A stretch of DNA of 64,000 bases from an uncultured Roseicyclus sp. (GTDB lineage Bacteria > Pseudomonadota > Alphaproteobacteria > Rhodobacterales > Rhodobacteraceae). How positions within the stretch are numbered: the stretch's first letter is position 1; the number at the start of each line of letters is the position of its first letter. Below the pieces are notes generated by a model that worked only from the letters and a program-made list of their open reading frames with translations, was not told the DNA's origin and searched no databases. Location of the stretch: contig CANLLF010000004.1 in assembly GCA_947491935.1 (NCBI GenBank), forward strand, positions 682,001 to 746,000, given 5' to 3'. Below, one piece after another: positions 1 through 8,339 of this stretch. A program made the translations under genes and the position numbers.

Positions 1-205
1 TCAGCCCCTTGGCGATGATCCGCGCCGTGGTCGTCTTGCCGGTGCCACGGATGCCCGTCAGCATGAAGGCCTGCGCGATGCGGTCGGCGTCAAACGCGTT
101 CTTCAACGTGCGCACCATCGCCTCCTGCCCGATCAGGTCGGCAAACGTGGCGGGGCGATATTTCCGGGCAAGGACCTGGTAGCCGGGCTCAGTGGTGCTG
201 GTCAT
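1..205 (-). CDS. dnaX: DNA polymerase III subunit gamma/tau, N-terminal part (cut by window edge)
   Basis: The first 68 codons are present, from ATG at 205 reading leftward off the window. The translation has the DnaX opening (QVLARKYRP near residues 10-18, then F-DLIGQE) and the Walker A motif [12 protein letters not shown] near residues 51-62. In the family this subunit is the ATPase of the clamp loader that loads the beta clamp at the replication fork. Only the start of the AAA+ domain is visible, so nothing can be said about the tau C-terminus. The DUF202 gene follows on the same strand upstream, 62 bases away, so the two may share a transcript. Confidence 0.93.
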   Translation of the reverse strand, partial: MTSTTEPGYQVLARKYRPATFADLIGQEAMVRTLKNAFDADRIAQAFMLTGIRGTGKTTTARIIAKGL

Positions 206-267
206 GGGGACTCATTCAAACGGATCAGCGTCAAAGGTATGCGCCGGGCCGGGCCGCGTCCACCGGA

Positions 268-630
268 TTAGAGGCTCCAGAGGATCGCGCCGGTCAGAAC
301 GGTGCCAGCGGTCAGGATAACCGCCAGGGCGGTGAAGGAGCGTGATGGCTGCGCCTCCGCGTCGGTCTGCTGCAGGCGGCGATAGGTTTTCAGCGCCTGG
401 TTTCGTGCCGACCAGAAAATGAAGATCGCCCCGGTCAGGAAAATGGTGGACACCGCCTTCGCGGCCCAGGTCGGATCGAAGGCGCCGAACACGGCTTTCA
501 GGCCGATGGCCACGCCGATCGCCGCCATGCCCGTGCCCATCCACGACGCAAAGGTGCGTTCATTGGCCAGGATGGTCCGGTCCTCGGCCCATTCGGTGCG
601 GTCTTCGGCGAGCTTGTTGCGATCACTCAT
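268..630 (-). CDS. DUF202 (YidH-like) small inner-membrane protein
   Basis: A 120-residue protein with the DUF202 layout: a hydrophilic N-terminus with the signature L-A-x-E-R-T-F-x-x-W near residues 21-30, then three predicted membrane helices near 31-50, 57-73 and 100-119. I chose the ATG at 630 over the longer reading frame (to 972) because the family starts just before this signature and the upstream extension is arginine-rich with no family features. Function of the family is unknown; it is an inner-membrane protein in enterobacteria (YidH/YidG). It lies 62 bases upstream of dnaX on the same strand. Confidence 0.8.
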   Translation of the reverse strand: MSDRNKLAEDRTEWAEDRTILANERTFASWMGTGMAAIGVAIGLKAVFGAFDPTWAAKAVSTIFLTGAIFIFWSARNQALKTYRRLQQTDAEAQPSRSFTALAVILTAGTVLTGAILWSL

Positions 631-813
631 GGGCCGGTAGCCTAGTGCGCTGCTGCGCCCAAGGCCAGTCGGGCCGTTGACGAATGCAGCGCAATATCCT
701 CGAATCTCGCGCCGGGCGCTGCGCAGCCCTCGCGGATGCTCCATTGCGTTCGGCCCCGTGCCCCCCGATAACGCGGCGCGTGGCCGGATCGCCACGATGC
801 GGAGCAGGCGGAA

Positions 814-1140
814 ATGCAGCTGACACCTATCCAGATGGCGATGGCCGCCGCCGTATTGACTATGTCGGCCCTGGCCGCGGCGTTCTGGGGCGCGGCACTT
901 CTGGCGGGTGGCCCACGGGCGGTGATTGCAGCGTTGCCTATCACCGCGATGGCGCTGTTCACCATGGCCCATCTGCCCACGATGGCCGCCGCGATTTTGC
1001 TCTGGCGGGCCGGCGTTGCACAGAGCTGGCCACTGTTGCGATGGGGTCTCTTCGTCGCGATGATCTACTTTTCCGCCGCCTGCATTCTGTCGGTCTTCGG
1101 CAACTTTCTCGCCGCGTCCGTCCTTGGTCTGATCGGCTGA
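814..1140 (+). CDS. Hypothetical small membrane protein, about four TM helices
   Basis: A 108-residue, very hydrophobic product with apparent helices near residues 7-30, 34-62 and 76-105, rich in Ala, Met and Leu. It starts with ATG after a purine-rich stretch (GGCGGAA). I do not recognise a family. The choice of this frame rests on the clean alternation of hydrophobic segments; overlapping open frames on both strands (for example 684-1169 on + and 642-980 on -) give arginine-rich, low-complexity products and are probably shadows. It is divergent from the DUF202 gene. Function cannot be assigned. Confidence 0.5.
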   Translation: MQLTPIQMAMAAAVLTMSALAAAFWGAALLAGGPRAVIAALPITAMALFTMAHLPTMAAAILLWRAGVAQSWPLLRWGLFVAMIYFSAACILSVFGNFLAASVLGLIG

Positions 1141-1331
1141 ACCGCCTGTATGCGACTATTTTCACTTGAAATGAAAACCCGGTGCGCTACGTTCTGGTTT
1201 GTTGACGTAGGGGCAGCATCCAGATCCGCGGACAGCCGTCATCGGCACCCCTGACAGAGCAAACGACAGACACGATTTCGGTGTCTCTCATGCCCTCCCT
1301 AGCGGATCGGTGGGCGAATACGAGGGATCCG

Positions 1332-2873
1332 ATGACCAAATCAATCGACCAACTGCGCCGTGATGCAACGGCGTTGAAGAAGGCGTTTAAAGGGGGAACC
1401 CAGGACGCCATCAGACGTGTTCAGGATTACCGCCCCCGCCCGGAGGGGGCGGGTCTGACCCACGCAGACTTTCTCCATGTAATCGCCCGCGAACAAGGCT
1501 TTGCCTCCTGGCCGCACCTGAAGCTTTCGGCCGAGACCGAGGGGATGGACCGCGCACAAAAGCAACAACGCCTCGGCCTCGCGCTGAAGAACGGGCAGGA
1601 TCATGTCGTGCGCCAGATGCTCGATGCGGATCCGGATTTGCCCAATGGCAATCTGGCGTTGTCCTGTCTGCTCTACCATCTGGAGGACGTGGCCGGGATG
1701 ATCGCCGCGGATCCGTCCCGGGCAACCAAACCCAGCCCGCTGGCCCCGCCGCTCACCGTTCTGGCGCAATCCAGGGCCATTCACCTCTATCCCGACCGCG
1801 AAGCCGATATGCTCGCCATTGCGGATCTCCTGTTGGCCCACGGCGCGGATGTGAACCATGGCGTTCCCTTGGGGTTCGGAGATGATCACCGGCTGTCGAC
1901 GCTCTATTTCGCCATCGGCCATGCCGACAACATGGCGCTTGCGGAATGGTTTCTCGATCACGGGGCCGATCCCAATGACGGCGAGTCGCTCTATCACGCA
2001 ACCGAGCTTGGGCATCACGGCGGCCTGCGCCTGCTGCTGGCCCATGGGGCCGATCCCAAGGGCACCAATGCACTGCTGCGGGCAATGGATTTCCATGATG
2101 TGGAGGCCGTCAGGATGTTGCTGGAGGCTGGGGCCGATGCCGATGAGTTCAACGCCGCCGAGGTGGGGGGAGAGGCGCCCTGGGTCATTCCGGCCCTGCA
2201 CCAGGCCGCCCGGCGGATGAGCCCGCCGGAAATGGTCACGCTTCTGCTCGATCAAGGCGCGGACCCGACGCGTGCCCATGACGGGCTGACGCCCTACGCC
2301 TATGCGCGGATCTTTGGAAATACCGACCTTGCGGATCTTCTGGCCGATCGGGGGCACGCCACCCCGCTCGATCCCACCGAAACCCTCCTGGCTCAGGTGG
2401 CCGACGGGGAAGTGCCAACAGGCACCTATATCGACACCGCCAAGATACCGCCCGCCGCCCGTAACATCGTGCGGCTGATCGTGCACCTTCCCGGCAAGCT
2501 CGACCATATCAGACGGCTGGTGGCCATCGGCGTGGAATATGACCGCCCCGATACCGAAGGTTTGACGCCGGTTCAGGTTGCCGGGTGGGAGGGCCTGCCG
2601 GAGGTGATGGAGTATCTCCTGCGGCTCAAGCCGGATCTCGGGCATATCAACGGCTATGGCGGCACGCTCTTTTCCACGATCCTGCATGGGGCCGAGAACA
2701 ATCCCAACCGCGAGGGGCGGGATTATGTCACCTGTCTGCGTCTGGCATTGGACGAAGGTGTGGCGCTGCCCCGTGCGGCTCCGGACCGGGTGGCCGATCC
2801 GGAAATCGCGGAGTTTCTGCGCGATTGGGCCACCGCCCATCCGGGCCAGGTTGTGGAGCATGGCCCGGTCTGA
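1332..2873 (+). CDS. Ankyrin-repeat protein
   Basis: A 513-residue protein built mostly of ankyrin repeats: the motif LLAHGADV or close variants (LDHGADP, LLEAGADA, LLDQGADP, LADRGH) recurs at about 30-50 residue spacing from residue 150 to 350, with a weaker second block near 410-480. The first 70 residues form a separate helical module (IDQLRRDATALKKAF, later ARE-GFASWPHLK) that often caps ankyrin proteins of this kind. No signal peptide or membrane helix is seen, so it is probably cytoplasmic and acts through protein-protein contacts. ATG 1332 is preferred over 1281 because GAGGGA lies seven bases upstream. Partner unknown. The gene ahead of DUF6404 is 80 bases away, so cotranscription is possible. 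Confidence 0.85.
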   Translation: MTKSIDQLRRDATALKKAFKGGTQDAIRRVQDYRPRPEGAGLTHADFLHVIAREQGFASWPHLKLSAETEGMDRAQKQQRLGLALKNGQDHVVRQMLDADPDLPNGNLALSCLLYHLEDVAGMIAADPSRATKPSPLAPPLTVLAQSRAIHLYPDREADMLAIADLLLAHGADVNHGVPLGFGDDHRLSTLYFAIGHADNMALAEWFLDHGADPNDGESLYHATELGHHGGLRLLLAHGADPKGTNALLRAMDFHDVEAVRMLLEAGADADEFNAAEVGGEAPWVIPALHQAARRMSPPEMVTLLLDQGADPTRAHDGLTPYAYARIFGNTDLADLLADRGHATPLDPTETLLAQVADGEVPTGTYIDTAKIPPAARNIVRLIVHLPGKLDHIRRLVAIGVEYDRPDTEGLTPVQVAGWEGLPEVMEYLLRLKPDLGHINGYGGTLFSTILHGAENNPNREGRDYVTCLRLALDEGVALPRAAPDRVADPEIAEFLRDWATAHPGQVVEHGPV

Positions 2874-2953
2874 TCATGCAACGCCCGGCGGTGGGTTGAC
2901 CTCCGCCGGGCAATTCCGGACCCTATGGCGGGTAATCGAAGGGCCTGCTGCCA

Positions 2954-3307
2954 ATGTCCGACCCTTACAATCAGCGCCTGACCCGCGCGATGGCGGAGCT
3001 TGACGGCTCCGGTATCAAACGGCTCAACTACGCGCCGCCTGTCTTTCGCGTCGCCCGCCGTCTCGGGCTGCGCCCGCGTCCGCCCCATTACATGAGTTTC
3101 CTGCGCGCCACGTTGCTGATGGGCCCGGCCTTCGGTCTGCTCTGGGGGTCGGTGATGTGGTTGCTCAGTTGGCGCGGCGGGGATCTTCCGATCAGCGTCG
3201 CACTGATCGCCTCGCTCCTTGCGGGGATGCTCTTTGGCCTCCTCATGGCCACCTATTATCGCTGGGCGGGTGGGGAGGCCGGCCTCACCCGCTGGGAAGA
3301 CCTGTGA
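2954..3307 (+). CDS. DUF6404-like two-helix membrane protein
   Basis: A 117-residue protein with a soluble N-terminal 50 residues, the motif Y-A-P-P-V-F-R-V-A-R-R-L-G followed by R-P-P-H-Y near residues 26-47, and two membrane helices near residues 52-73 and 80-99. The PP-x-x-R-x-x-x-x-L-G and PPPH pattern recalls DUF6404 proteins; the match is from memory and not a search. Function unknown. Its stop overlaps the GTG start of the next gene by four bases (GTGA), so the two are translationally coupled and the products may interact in the membrane. Confidence 0.65.
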   Translation: MSDPYNQRLTRAMAELDGSGIKRLNYAPPVFRVARRLGLRPRPPHYMSFLRATLLMGPAFGLLWGSVMWLLSWRGGDLPISVALIASLLAGMLFGLLMATYYRWAGGEAGLTRWEDL

Positions 3308-3621
3308 CACGGTCCGCGCTGATATGGGGTGCGATGGCCCTTTGGGCGGTGGTAATGGGGGCCTCCATCGTGGCGCTGAACGCCGAACCCACCGGCGACG
3401 GCTTCGTGCGCGGCATGAACCGGGTGACCGGCTTTCTGCTCTGGCAATTGGCCGCGGCGATGATCGCCACGGCCCTTTGGATCAGCTCGTCGGCATTGCC
3501 CAAAGGCTCGCTGATGCGCTGGGTGGTGCGGGTGCCCGGCTGGTGGTGCGTGGCCTTTGTGGTGCTGTTCGTGGGCTTCGTGACGTTGCTGTTTCTGTGG
3601 CCCACAGCCGCCGCGCCCTAG
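3304..3621 (+). CDS. Hypothetical three-helix membrane protein coupled to the DUF6404-like gene
   Basis: A 105-residue product starting at GTG 3304 inside the GTGA overlap with the preceding gene. Predicted helices lie near residues 4-21, 38-58 and 75-100; the segment between the first two (about 22-37) is polar and the C-terminus is hydrophobic to the end. An upstream start at 3157 exists in this frame but would overlap 150 bases of the DUF6404-like gene and is rejected. I do not recognise a family. The stop codon overlaps the stop of rsgA on the other strand, so there is no room for a terminator between the two. Confidence 0.6.
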   Translation: MTRSALIWGAMALWAVVMGASIVALNAEPTGDGFVRGMNRVTGFLLWQLAAAMIATALWISSSALPKGSLMRWVVRVPGWWCVAFVVLFVGFVTLLFLWPTAAAP

Positions 3622-4661
3622 AGCCTTTTGTTGCGCCGTGCCCCGCTTTGCGTGCTACGATACATCTTGTGCAGATCCCGTTGCCGGGCCCGCGCCTCGT
3701 GCACGGTTTCGATGTTGAGCGCATCTTCCCGCATCAATTTTCGGAACCGTTTCAGCCTGTCGGCGTCCAGATCACCTGCTGCAATCGCGGCCTGAACCGC
3801 GCATCCCGGCTCCGCCTCATGGGCGCAGTCGCGGAACTTGCAGGTCTCGGCCAGCGCCTCGATATCGGCGAAAACCGCGCCAATGCCATCGGCTGCCTCG
3901 TTCAGGCGCAGGGCACGCATCCCCGGTGTGTCGATCAGCCAGCCGCCGAACCGCGTGCGTGACAATCCCCGCGACGTGGTCGTGTGGCGGCCTTTGGCGT
4001 CATCCTCGCGGATCCCCGCCGTTGCGGCCTCGGCCCCGGTCAGCGCATTGGCCAACGTGGTTTTCCCCACACCGGATGAGCCGACCAGCGCCAGTGTCTG
4101 GCCGTTCTTCGCCCACGGCTCAAGCACCTCCGCCGCGTCATCGGCGGTGGCATCGAGCGTGATGGCCGTCACCATCGGTGACAGGCGCTCGGCCCTGCGG
4201 GCATAGTCGCGCGGGTCATCGCACATGTCGGCCTTGGTCAGCACGATCAGCGGCAGGCACCCGGCCGAGGCCGCCATCGCCAGATACCGTTCCAGGCGGG
4301 CTTCGTTGAAATCCGCGTTGCACGAGGTGACGATGCCAAGCGTGTCCACATTGGCCGCGATCAACTGCGTCTCGACGCCGGTGCCCGCTGCGCGACGGGA
4401 CAGGAGCGTATCCCGTTCCAGCCGCCGCACCACATGGGTCTGGGCCGCGTCGGTCAGCACCCAATCGCCAGTTACGTAATCGCCGGTGCTCTCGTCGCTA
4501 CCGGCCAGCAGGTGCAAGGGCCCATGCGCGGACAGCGCATCCAGACGGCTGCGCGCGACCGAGCTGATGCGGGCCGGGGTGAGGGTTTCGAATTCGTCGG
4601 TGGAGAGTTGCGCCATATGGCGCGCCGACCATCCAAGGTCGGCAAGAGAATAAGTGGTCAA
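3618..4661 (-). CDS. rsgA: Small ribosomal subunit biogenesis GTPase RsgA
   Basis: A 347-residue circularly permuted GTPase. The order of motifs is diagnostic: G4 LTKAD near 141-145, then G1 GSSGVGKTT near 194-202, then G3 DTPG near 244-247, followed by a zinc site C274-x4-C279-x-H281-x5-C287. An OB-like N-terminal domain precedes. RsgA binds the 30S subunit late in maturation and hydrolyses GTP on release. It is usually about 300-350 residues, so this is full length. The start at 4661 is the only in-frame ATG near the expected N-terminus. Confidence 0.95.
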   Translation of the reverse strand: MTTYSLADLGWSARHMAQLSTDEFETLTPARISSVARSRLDALSAHGPLHLLAGSDESTGDYVTGDWVLTDAAQTHVVRRLERDTLLSRRAAGTGVETQLIAANVDTLGIVTSCNADFNEARLERYLAMAASAGCLPLIVLTKADMCDDPRDYARRAERLSPMVTAITLDATADDAAEVLEPWAKNGQTLALVGSSGVGKTTLANALTGAEAATAGIREDDAKGRHTTTSRGLSRTRFGGWLIDTPGMRALRLNEAADGIGAVFADIEALAETCKFRDCAHEAEPGCAVQAAIAAGDLDADRLKRFRKLMREDALNIETVHEARARQRDLHKMYRSTQSGARRNKRL

Positions 4662-4849
4662 TGGAGGTGTCCCGATTGGTCATGACAAAGGGGCGCGGGC
4701 AACGGCCCTGCGCGGTCAGAACATCGGGCGCGGTCTGGTATCAGACGCGGGCCCGGAGGGCGGATACAATCTCCATGAAGCCTCCGGTTGAGATGTGGCG
4801 CCATGTGGCGCTTCGGGTTCCTGGCAGCCCCGCTGCGCAAGAATGGTCA

Positions 4850-4864
4850 GTTGGTGCGACCAAC
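4850..4864 (-). terminator. Small perfect hairpin downstream of the SRP RNA, possible weak terminator
   Basis: GTTGGT and ACCAAC form a six-base-pair stem around a GCG loop, 25 bases past the SRP RNA 3' end on the minus strand. No T run follows, so it may only be a processing or pausing signal. The rest of 4662-4888 shows no gene that I can support. Confidence 0.3.
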
Positions 4865-4888
4865 CTTGCTGGGCAAGATCGGTCCATT

Positions 4889-4986
4889 GGTGAGAGGCTG
4901 GACAACGACCCAAGCGGGAATCGTTACGGCTGCTTCCTTCCGGATCTGACCGGGTTGGCGAAGTGCTTGCCCGCGCCAACCTCTCG
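4889..4986 (-). ncRNA. ffs: Signal recognition particle RNA (4.5S RNA)
   Basis: On the minus strand the sequence contains the near-invariant SRP domain IV core GGTCAGATCCGGAAGGAAGC (around 4931-4952), which binds Ffh. The flanks close a long hairpin: GAGAGGTTGG (from 4985 downward) pairs over ten positions with CCAGCCTCTC (ending at 4892). The size, about 95 nt, fits bacterial 4.5S RNA. It lies in the 430-base gap between rsgA and a divergent metallopeptidase gene; precise ends are inferred from the stem and could be off by several bases. Confidence 0.93.
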
Positions 4987-5091
4987 ATCCGTCAGATAAT
5001 CGTCCATCCGTCGAATCGCAAGACGTTTGGACCGGAACCGGGCTAAGCTCGAGCGCGTTATCTTTGTTTGAGCCGTCCGAGGAGGCCCCCC

Positions 5092-5955
5092 ATGCGCCTG
5101 CGCAATACCCGTTCCAGCCGCAACGTGATTGATCGCCGCCGCAGTCGCGGTGCGGGCGGCGGGCGGGGCCGCTCCGCCGGGGTAGGGGGCCTCGGTGTGA
5201 TCGCCATCGTGGTGATCGGCTATTTCCTCGGGGTCGATCTGACCCCCCTGCTGAACGGGCAATCGGCCCCGCAGCAGCAGACAAGCTCTGCCCCCACCGG
5301 TCCGCTCAGTGCCGAGGAACAGGCAGCGGGCGAGTTCGCCTCGCGCGTTCTGGCCACCACCGAAGATGTCTGGGCCGAGGTCTATCCAGCCGCGTTCGGG
5401 GAAGCCTATCAGCCACCGTCGCTGGTGCTCTTCTCCGGGACCACGCAATCGGGCTGCGGCGGGGCGCAGGCCGCGACGGGGCCGTTCTACTGCCCCGCCG
5501 ATCAACGCGCCTATCTCGATACGGCGTTTTTTGCCTACATGTCCGACCGGCTTGGCGCGGGTGGTGATTTCGCCGCCGCCTACGTGATCGCCCACGAGGT
5601 GGCACACCATGTCCAGAACCGTCTGGGTATCCTGGGCGAGGTCTCCCGCCAGCGGGCGGCGGCGTCTCAGACCGTGTCCAACCGGCTGTCGGTGATGACG
5701 GAATTGCAGGCCGATTGCTTCTCCGGTGTGTGGGCCAGCAGGCTCGATGGCCTTCTGGAGCCGGGTGATCTGGAAGAGGCGTTGAACGCCGCCGCGCGCA
5801 TCGGCGACGATTATCTGCAAGCCCAGGCGGGCCGCGCGGTGAACCCCCACACGTTCACCCACGGCTCGTCGGCGCAGCGGCAACGCTGGTTCACCATCGG
5901 CTATGAAACCGGTGATCCGAACCAATGCGATACGTTCGGCGCCCAAAGGCTCTGA
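5092..5955 (+). CDS. Neutral zinc metallopeptidase, YpfJ/KPN_02809 family
   Basis: A 287-residue protein: basic N-terminus (residues 1-28), one membrane helix near 33-48, then a periplasmic domain with the zinc motif HEVAHH at 168-173 and a downstream ELQADCF segment near 204-210 that supplies further active-site residues. Conserved cysteine pairs (SGCGGA and FYCPA) are also present. The family is annotated as putative neutral zinc metallopeptidases; the substrate is unknown. ATG 5092 was preferred to the earlier start at 5068 because GAGGAGG lies just upstream and the family begins M-R-x-R. The gene stands alone, opposite the SRP RNA. Confidence 0.88.
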   Translation: MRLRNTRSSRNVIDRRRSRGAGGGRGRSAGVGGLGVIAIVVIGYFLGVDLTPLLNGQSAPQQQTSSAPTGPLSAEEQAAGEFASRVLATTEDVWAEVYPAAFGEAYQPPSLVLFSGTTQSGCGGAQAATGPFYCPADQRAYLDTAFFAYMSDRLGAGGDFAAAYVIAHEVAHHVQNRLGILGEVSRQRAAASQTVSNRLSVMTELQADCFSGVWASRLDGLLEPGDLEEALNAAARIGDDYLQAQAGRAVNPHTFTHGSSAQRQRWFTIGYETGDPNQCDTFGAQRL

Positions 5956-6026
5956 TCCGGCGCAACTGGGCCAAGACACGCCCACGGCTCGCAAATTCTG
6001 TTTCATCCGAAACGATTTGACGCTAT

Positions 6027-6042
6027 GCATGCAAAGGCATGC
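6027..6042. promoter_or_regulatory. Perfect inverted repeat GCATGC-AAAG-GCATGC
   Basis: A 6+4+6 palindrome 19 bases upstream of the ATG at 6062. It may be an operator or a small leader hairpin of the SnoaL-like gene. No known regulator can be assigned from sequence. Confidence 0.35.
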
Positions 6043-6061
6043 AGACACGTGAACGACGCTG

Positions 6062-6550
6062 ATGACACAGATCGCCTTGCCAGCCGATCCGCCCTTCGCA
6101 GATGCGGCGTCGGTATCCGAACTTCTTCTAGAAGAAACGCGCGTGGCTTATCAGAACCGCGATTTCGAGGCGCTGGCCTGCCGCTTTTCCCTGCCGCAAT
6201 CCATGGGCACCTTTGATGGGGAGCGGATGATCTCTACGCGTGAGGAATTGAAGGCCATCTTCGATGCCATGTGTGATTATTTCGAGTCGCTCGGCGTGCT
6301 GGATCTACAGCGCAAAACCATCGCGGCCCGCTTCATCAATCCCGATCGTATCCAGGCCACTTTCGTGTCGCAGCATGTCTTGCCGGGCTATCTGCTGAGC
6401 GATGAGGTGATCGCGCATCGCGTGCTGATCCGGGTGGAGGGGCGATGGCTGATTGCCGACGGCCACTACGCGACCGACATGCCAGGTGTGCGCCGGGCCA
6501 TGGCCGCCATGCCAGCGCCCGATGCCCCCCGTCCGAAGGCGTTGGCCTGA
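6062..6550 (+). CDS. Hypothetical SnoaL/NTF2-like protein
   Basis: A 162-residue soluble protein. The N-terminal helix-rich stretch (YQNRDFEALACRFSLP), followed by alternating beta strands ending in a strand with R-V-E-G-R-W-L-I-A-D-G, is the usual pattern of NTF2-like/SnoaL-like folds; this is a fold impression and not a family match. No signal peptide or metal motif is visible. It lies 56 bases before a DMT transporter gene on the same strand, and a perfect 16-base palindrome precedes its start. Function unknown. Confidence 0.7.
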   Translation: MTQIALPADPPFADAASVSELLLEETRVAYQNRDFEALACRFSLPQSMGTFDGERMISTREELKAIFDAMCDYFESLGVLDLQRKTIAARFINPDRIQATFVSQHVLPGYLLSDEVIAHRVLIRVEGRWLIADGHYATDMPGVRRAMAAMPAPDAPRPKALA

Positions 6551-6606
6551 GCCAGGCGGTGCCACGCCGCCTCTGCCTTGCCGCCGCCGATCAACGGGCG
6601 TAGGCC

Positions 6607-7554
6607 ATGGGCATGCCGACACAAGACGCCCCCCCGCAAAACCCGCTGCGCGGTATCACGCTGAAGATCGCGTCAGTCTGCGTGTTCGTCTCCATGGCCA
6701 GCCTGATCAAGGCCACGGCCGACGCGATCCCGCCGGGCCAGGCCGTGTTCTTCCGCTCCTTCTTCGCGATCCCGGTCATCCTCGCCTGGCTGATGATCCG
6801 CCACGACCTGGCCCATGGGCTGGAGACGAAGAACCCGATGGGGCACCTGTGGCGCGGCCTTGTGGGGACCTGCGCCATGGGGCTTGGTTTTGCTGGTCTC
6901 GGCCTCTTGCCCCTGCCCGAAGTGACGGCCATCGGCTATGCCGCGCCGATCCTCGTGGTTGTCTTTGCCGCGATGTTTCTGGGCGAGGAGGTGCGGATCT
7001 TCCGCCTGTCGATGGTGGCGCTTGGCATGGGCGGCGTGCTGATCGTCCTGACGCCGCGCTTCAATGTCGATCCCGAAACCGCCGACAGCGCGCAGGCGCT
7101 GGGCGCCATGCTGGTGCTGATGGGCGCGATCTGCGCTGCGCTGGCGCAGGTGTTCGTGCGCAAACTGGTGCAGGTGGAGCGGACCGCCGCCATCGTCTTC
7201 TGGTTTTCGATCACCGCCAGTTGCCTCAGCCTGCTGACACTCCCCTGGGGTTGGGCGTGGCCGACGCCGGGCCAATTCGTCATGCTGATCGCGGCGGGCC
7301 TTGCGGGCGGGGTGGGCCAGATCCTGCTGACATCCTCCTACCGCCACGCCGATGCGTCCCTGATCGCGCCGTTTGAATACACCTCGATGCTGCTGGCGAT
7401 TATCGTGGGCTACACTGTGTTCGGCGAGGTGCCGACCATGTCGATGATCCTCGGCGCCACCCTGATTGTGATCGCGGGCATCGCCATCATCTGGCGCGAG
7501 CGCCAGTTGGGGATCAAACGCGGCGCACGGCGCGCGGGCACGCCGCAACCCTAA
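6607..7554 (+). CDS. EamA/DMT-family transporter
   Basis: A 315-residue membrane protein with about ten predicted helices in two EamA repeats (roughly 20-140 and 160-295). Typical features are the first-helix segment followed by K-A-x-A-D-x-I-P-x-G-x-A-V-F-F-R and the second-repeat end G-E-x-x-x-x-x-x-I-L-G-A-x-L-I-V. Members export or import small metabolites such as amino acids or their derivatives across the inner membrane; the substrate here cannot be read from sequence. ATG 6607 is used, although 6613 is an equally possible start. It ends overlapping the sulfotransferase gene on the opposite strand by four bases. Confidence 0.88.
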   Translation: MGMPTQDAPPQNPLRGITLKIASVCVFVSMASLIKATADAIPPGQAVFFRSFFAIPVILAWLMIRHDLAHGLETKNPMGHLWRGLVGTCAMGLGFAGLGLLPLPEVTAIGYAAPILVVVFAAMFLGEEVRIFRLSMVALGMGGVLIVLTPRFNVDPETADSAQALGAMLVLMGAICAALAQVFVRKLVQVERTAAIVFWFSITASCLSLLTLPWGWAWPTPGQFVMLIAAGLAGGVGQILLTSSYRHADASLIAPFEYTSMLLAIIVGYTVFGEVPTMSMILGATLIVIAGIAIIWRERQLGIKRGARRAGTPQP

Positions 7555-8339
7555 CGCCCTTCTGTTTCCTTGCGAAACCGATCTGCCCAGTTGCGGTTCG
7601 TCGCGTTGGCCAGTTTTGCAACCGGCGGCGCAATGCCCTGCGCCAAGGCCGGGTCCCGGCCCAGGGCGCGCAGGATCATGGCCAATGTGCCTGTAGGGTC
7701 CTGCGCCAGCCCGTCATACGTCAAAATAAGCGGGTCGATCCCCGCCTCCGCGAACCACGCCTCCCATGCGGCCTCCAGAGCCGACAATTCGTCCAGGTGC
7801 CGGGCGATGGCGTCCCGGTCGTAGACCAGAGGCTGTGCAGGCGCGACCCGCTCCAGTTCCGTGCCGTCCGCCGCTTTGTGCCACAACCCCGTCTGCTCCG
7901 CCTTCAGCCGCGAAATCGCCTGGTCCAGCTTGTCCGCGCGGCTCAGATGCAGGAACAACATCGGGCCAAAGGCGGCCTCCAATCGGCTTCGATCATCGCG
8001 GCATTCGGGATGCAGCCGCCCCACCTGTTCGATGAAAAACGGGAAACTGCCGCGCTGCATCCGCAGGCCGAACATGCCCGTTTCATCGCGCCCCCGTTTG
8101 CGCGCCGCGTCGAATATCGCGGCCAGCTTCTCTCGCTCCGATGCGAAGGCAACTTCCGTGAGCGCATAGACCTCCCGCCATCGGTCAAGGTCGGGCGTAT
8201 GGAAATGTGATCCCGGTCGCCCGGCCGCCCCCGTCGCCTCAAGCAGTGAGCACAGCAGGGTCGAGCCGCTCCGTGGGGTCGTGCAGATCATGTAGGAGGA
8301 ATAGGGCCGCGGTGGGCTGGTCGGTGACGTCACAGTCAC
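7551..8339 (-). CDS. Stf0-type sulfotransferase
   Basis: A 262-residue protein with the PAPS-binding loop TPRSGSTLLCSLL near residues 21-33 and a second conserved stretch LHLSRADKLDQAIS near 130-143, the 3'-phosphate binding region of Stf0 (trehalose 2-sulfotransferase-like) enzymes; a later YDGL segment also fits. It would transfer sulfate from PAPS to a sugar or lipid hydroxyl; the acceptor is unknown. It begins with GTG at 8339 in a GTGA overlap with the SRPBCC gene upstream, so the two are translationally coupled. Convergent with the DMT transporter. Confidence 0.85.
   Translation of the reverse strand: MTVTSPTSPPRPYSSYMICTTPRSGSTLLCSLLEATGAAGRPGSHFHTPDLDRWREVYALTEVAFASEREKLAAIFDAARKRGRDETGMFGLRMQRGSFPFFIEQVGRLHPECRDDRSRLEAAFGPMLFLHLSRADKLDQAISRLKAEQTGLWHKAADGTELERVAPAQPLVYDRDAIARHLDELSALEAAWEAWFAEAGIDPLILTYDGLAQDPTGTLAMILRALGRDPALAQGIAPPVAKLANATNRNWADRFRKETEGR

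Noticed and set aside
1159-1177. TTTTCA-N7-TGAAAA inverted repeat upstream of the ankyrin gene
   Set aside because: AT-rich six-base arms are weak evidence by themselves, and it is 155 bases from the start codon.
1341-2861. 506-codon open frame on the minus strand opposite the ankyrin gene
   Set aside because: It is the reverse shadow of a clear ankyrin-repeat gene; its product is His/Gly/Arg-rich with no domain.
4661-4999. 112-codon open frame across the gap that holds the SRP RNA
   Set aside because: It overlaps the SRP RNA on the opposite strand and has no protein-like features.
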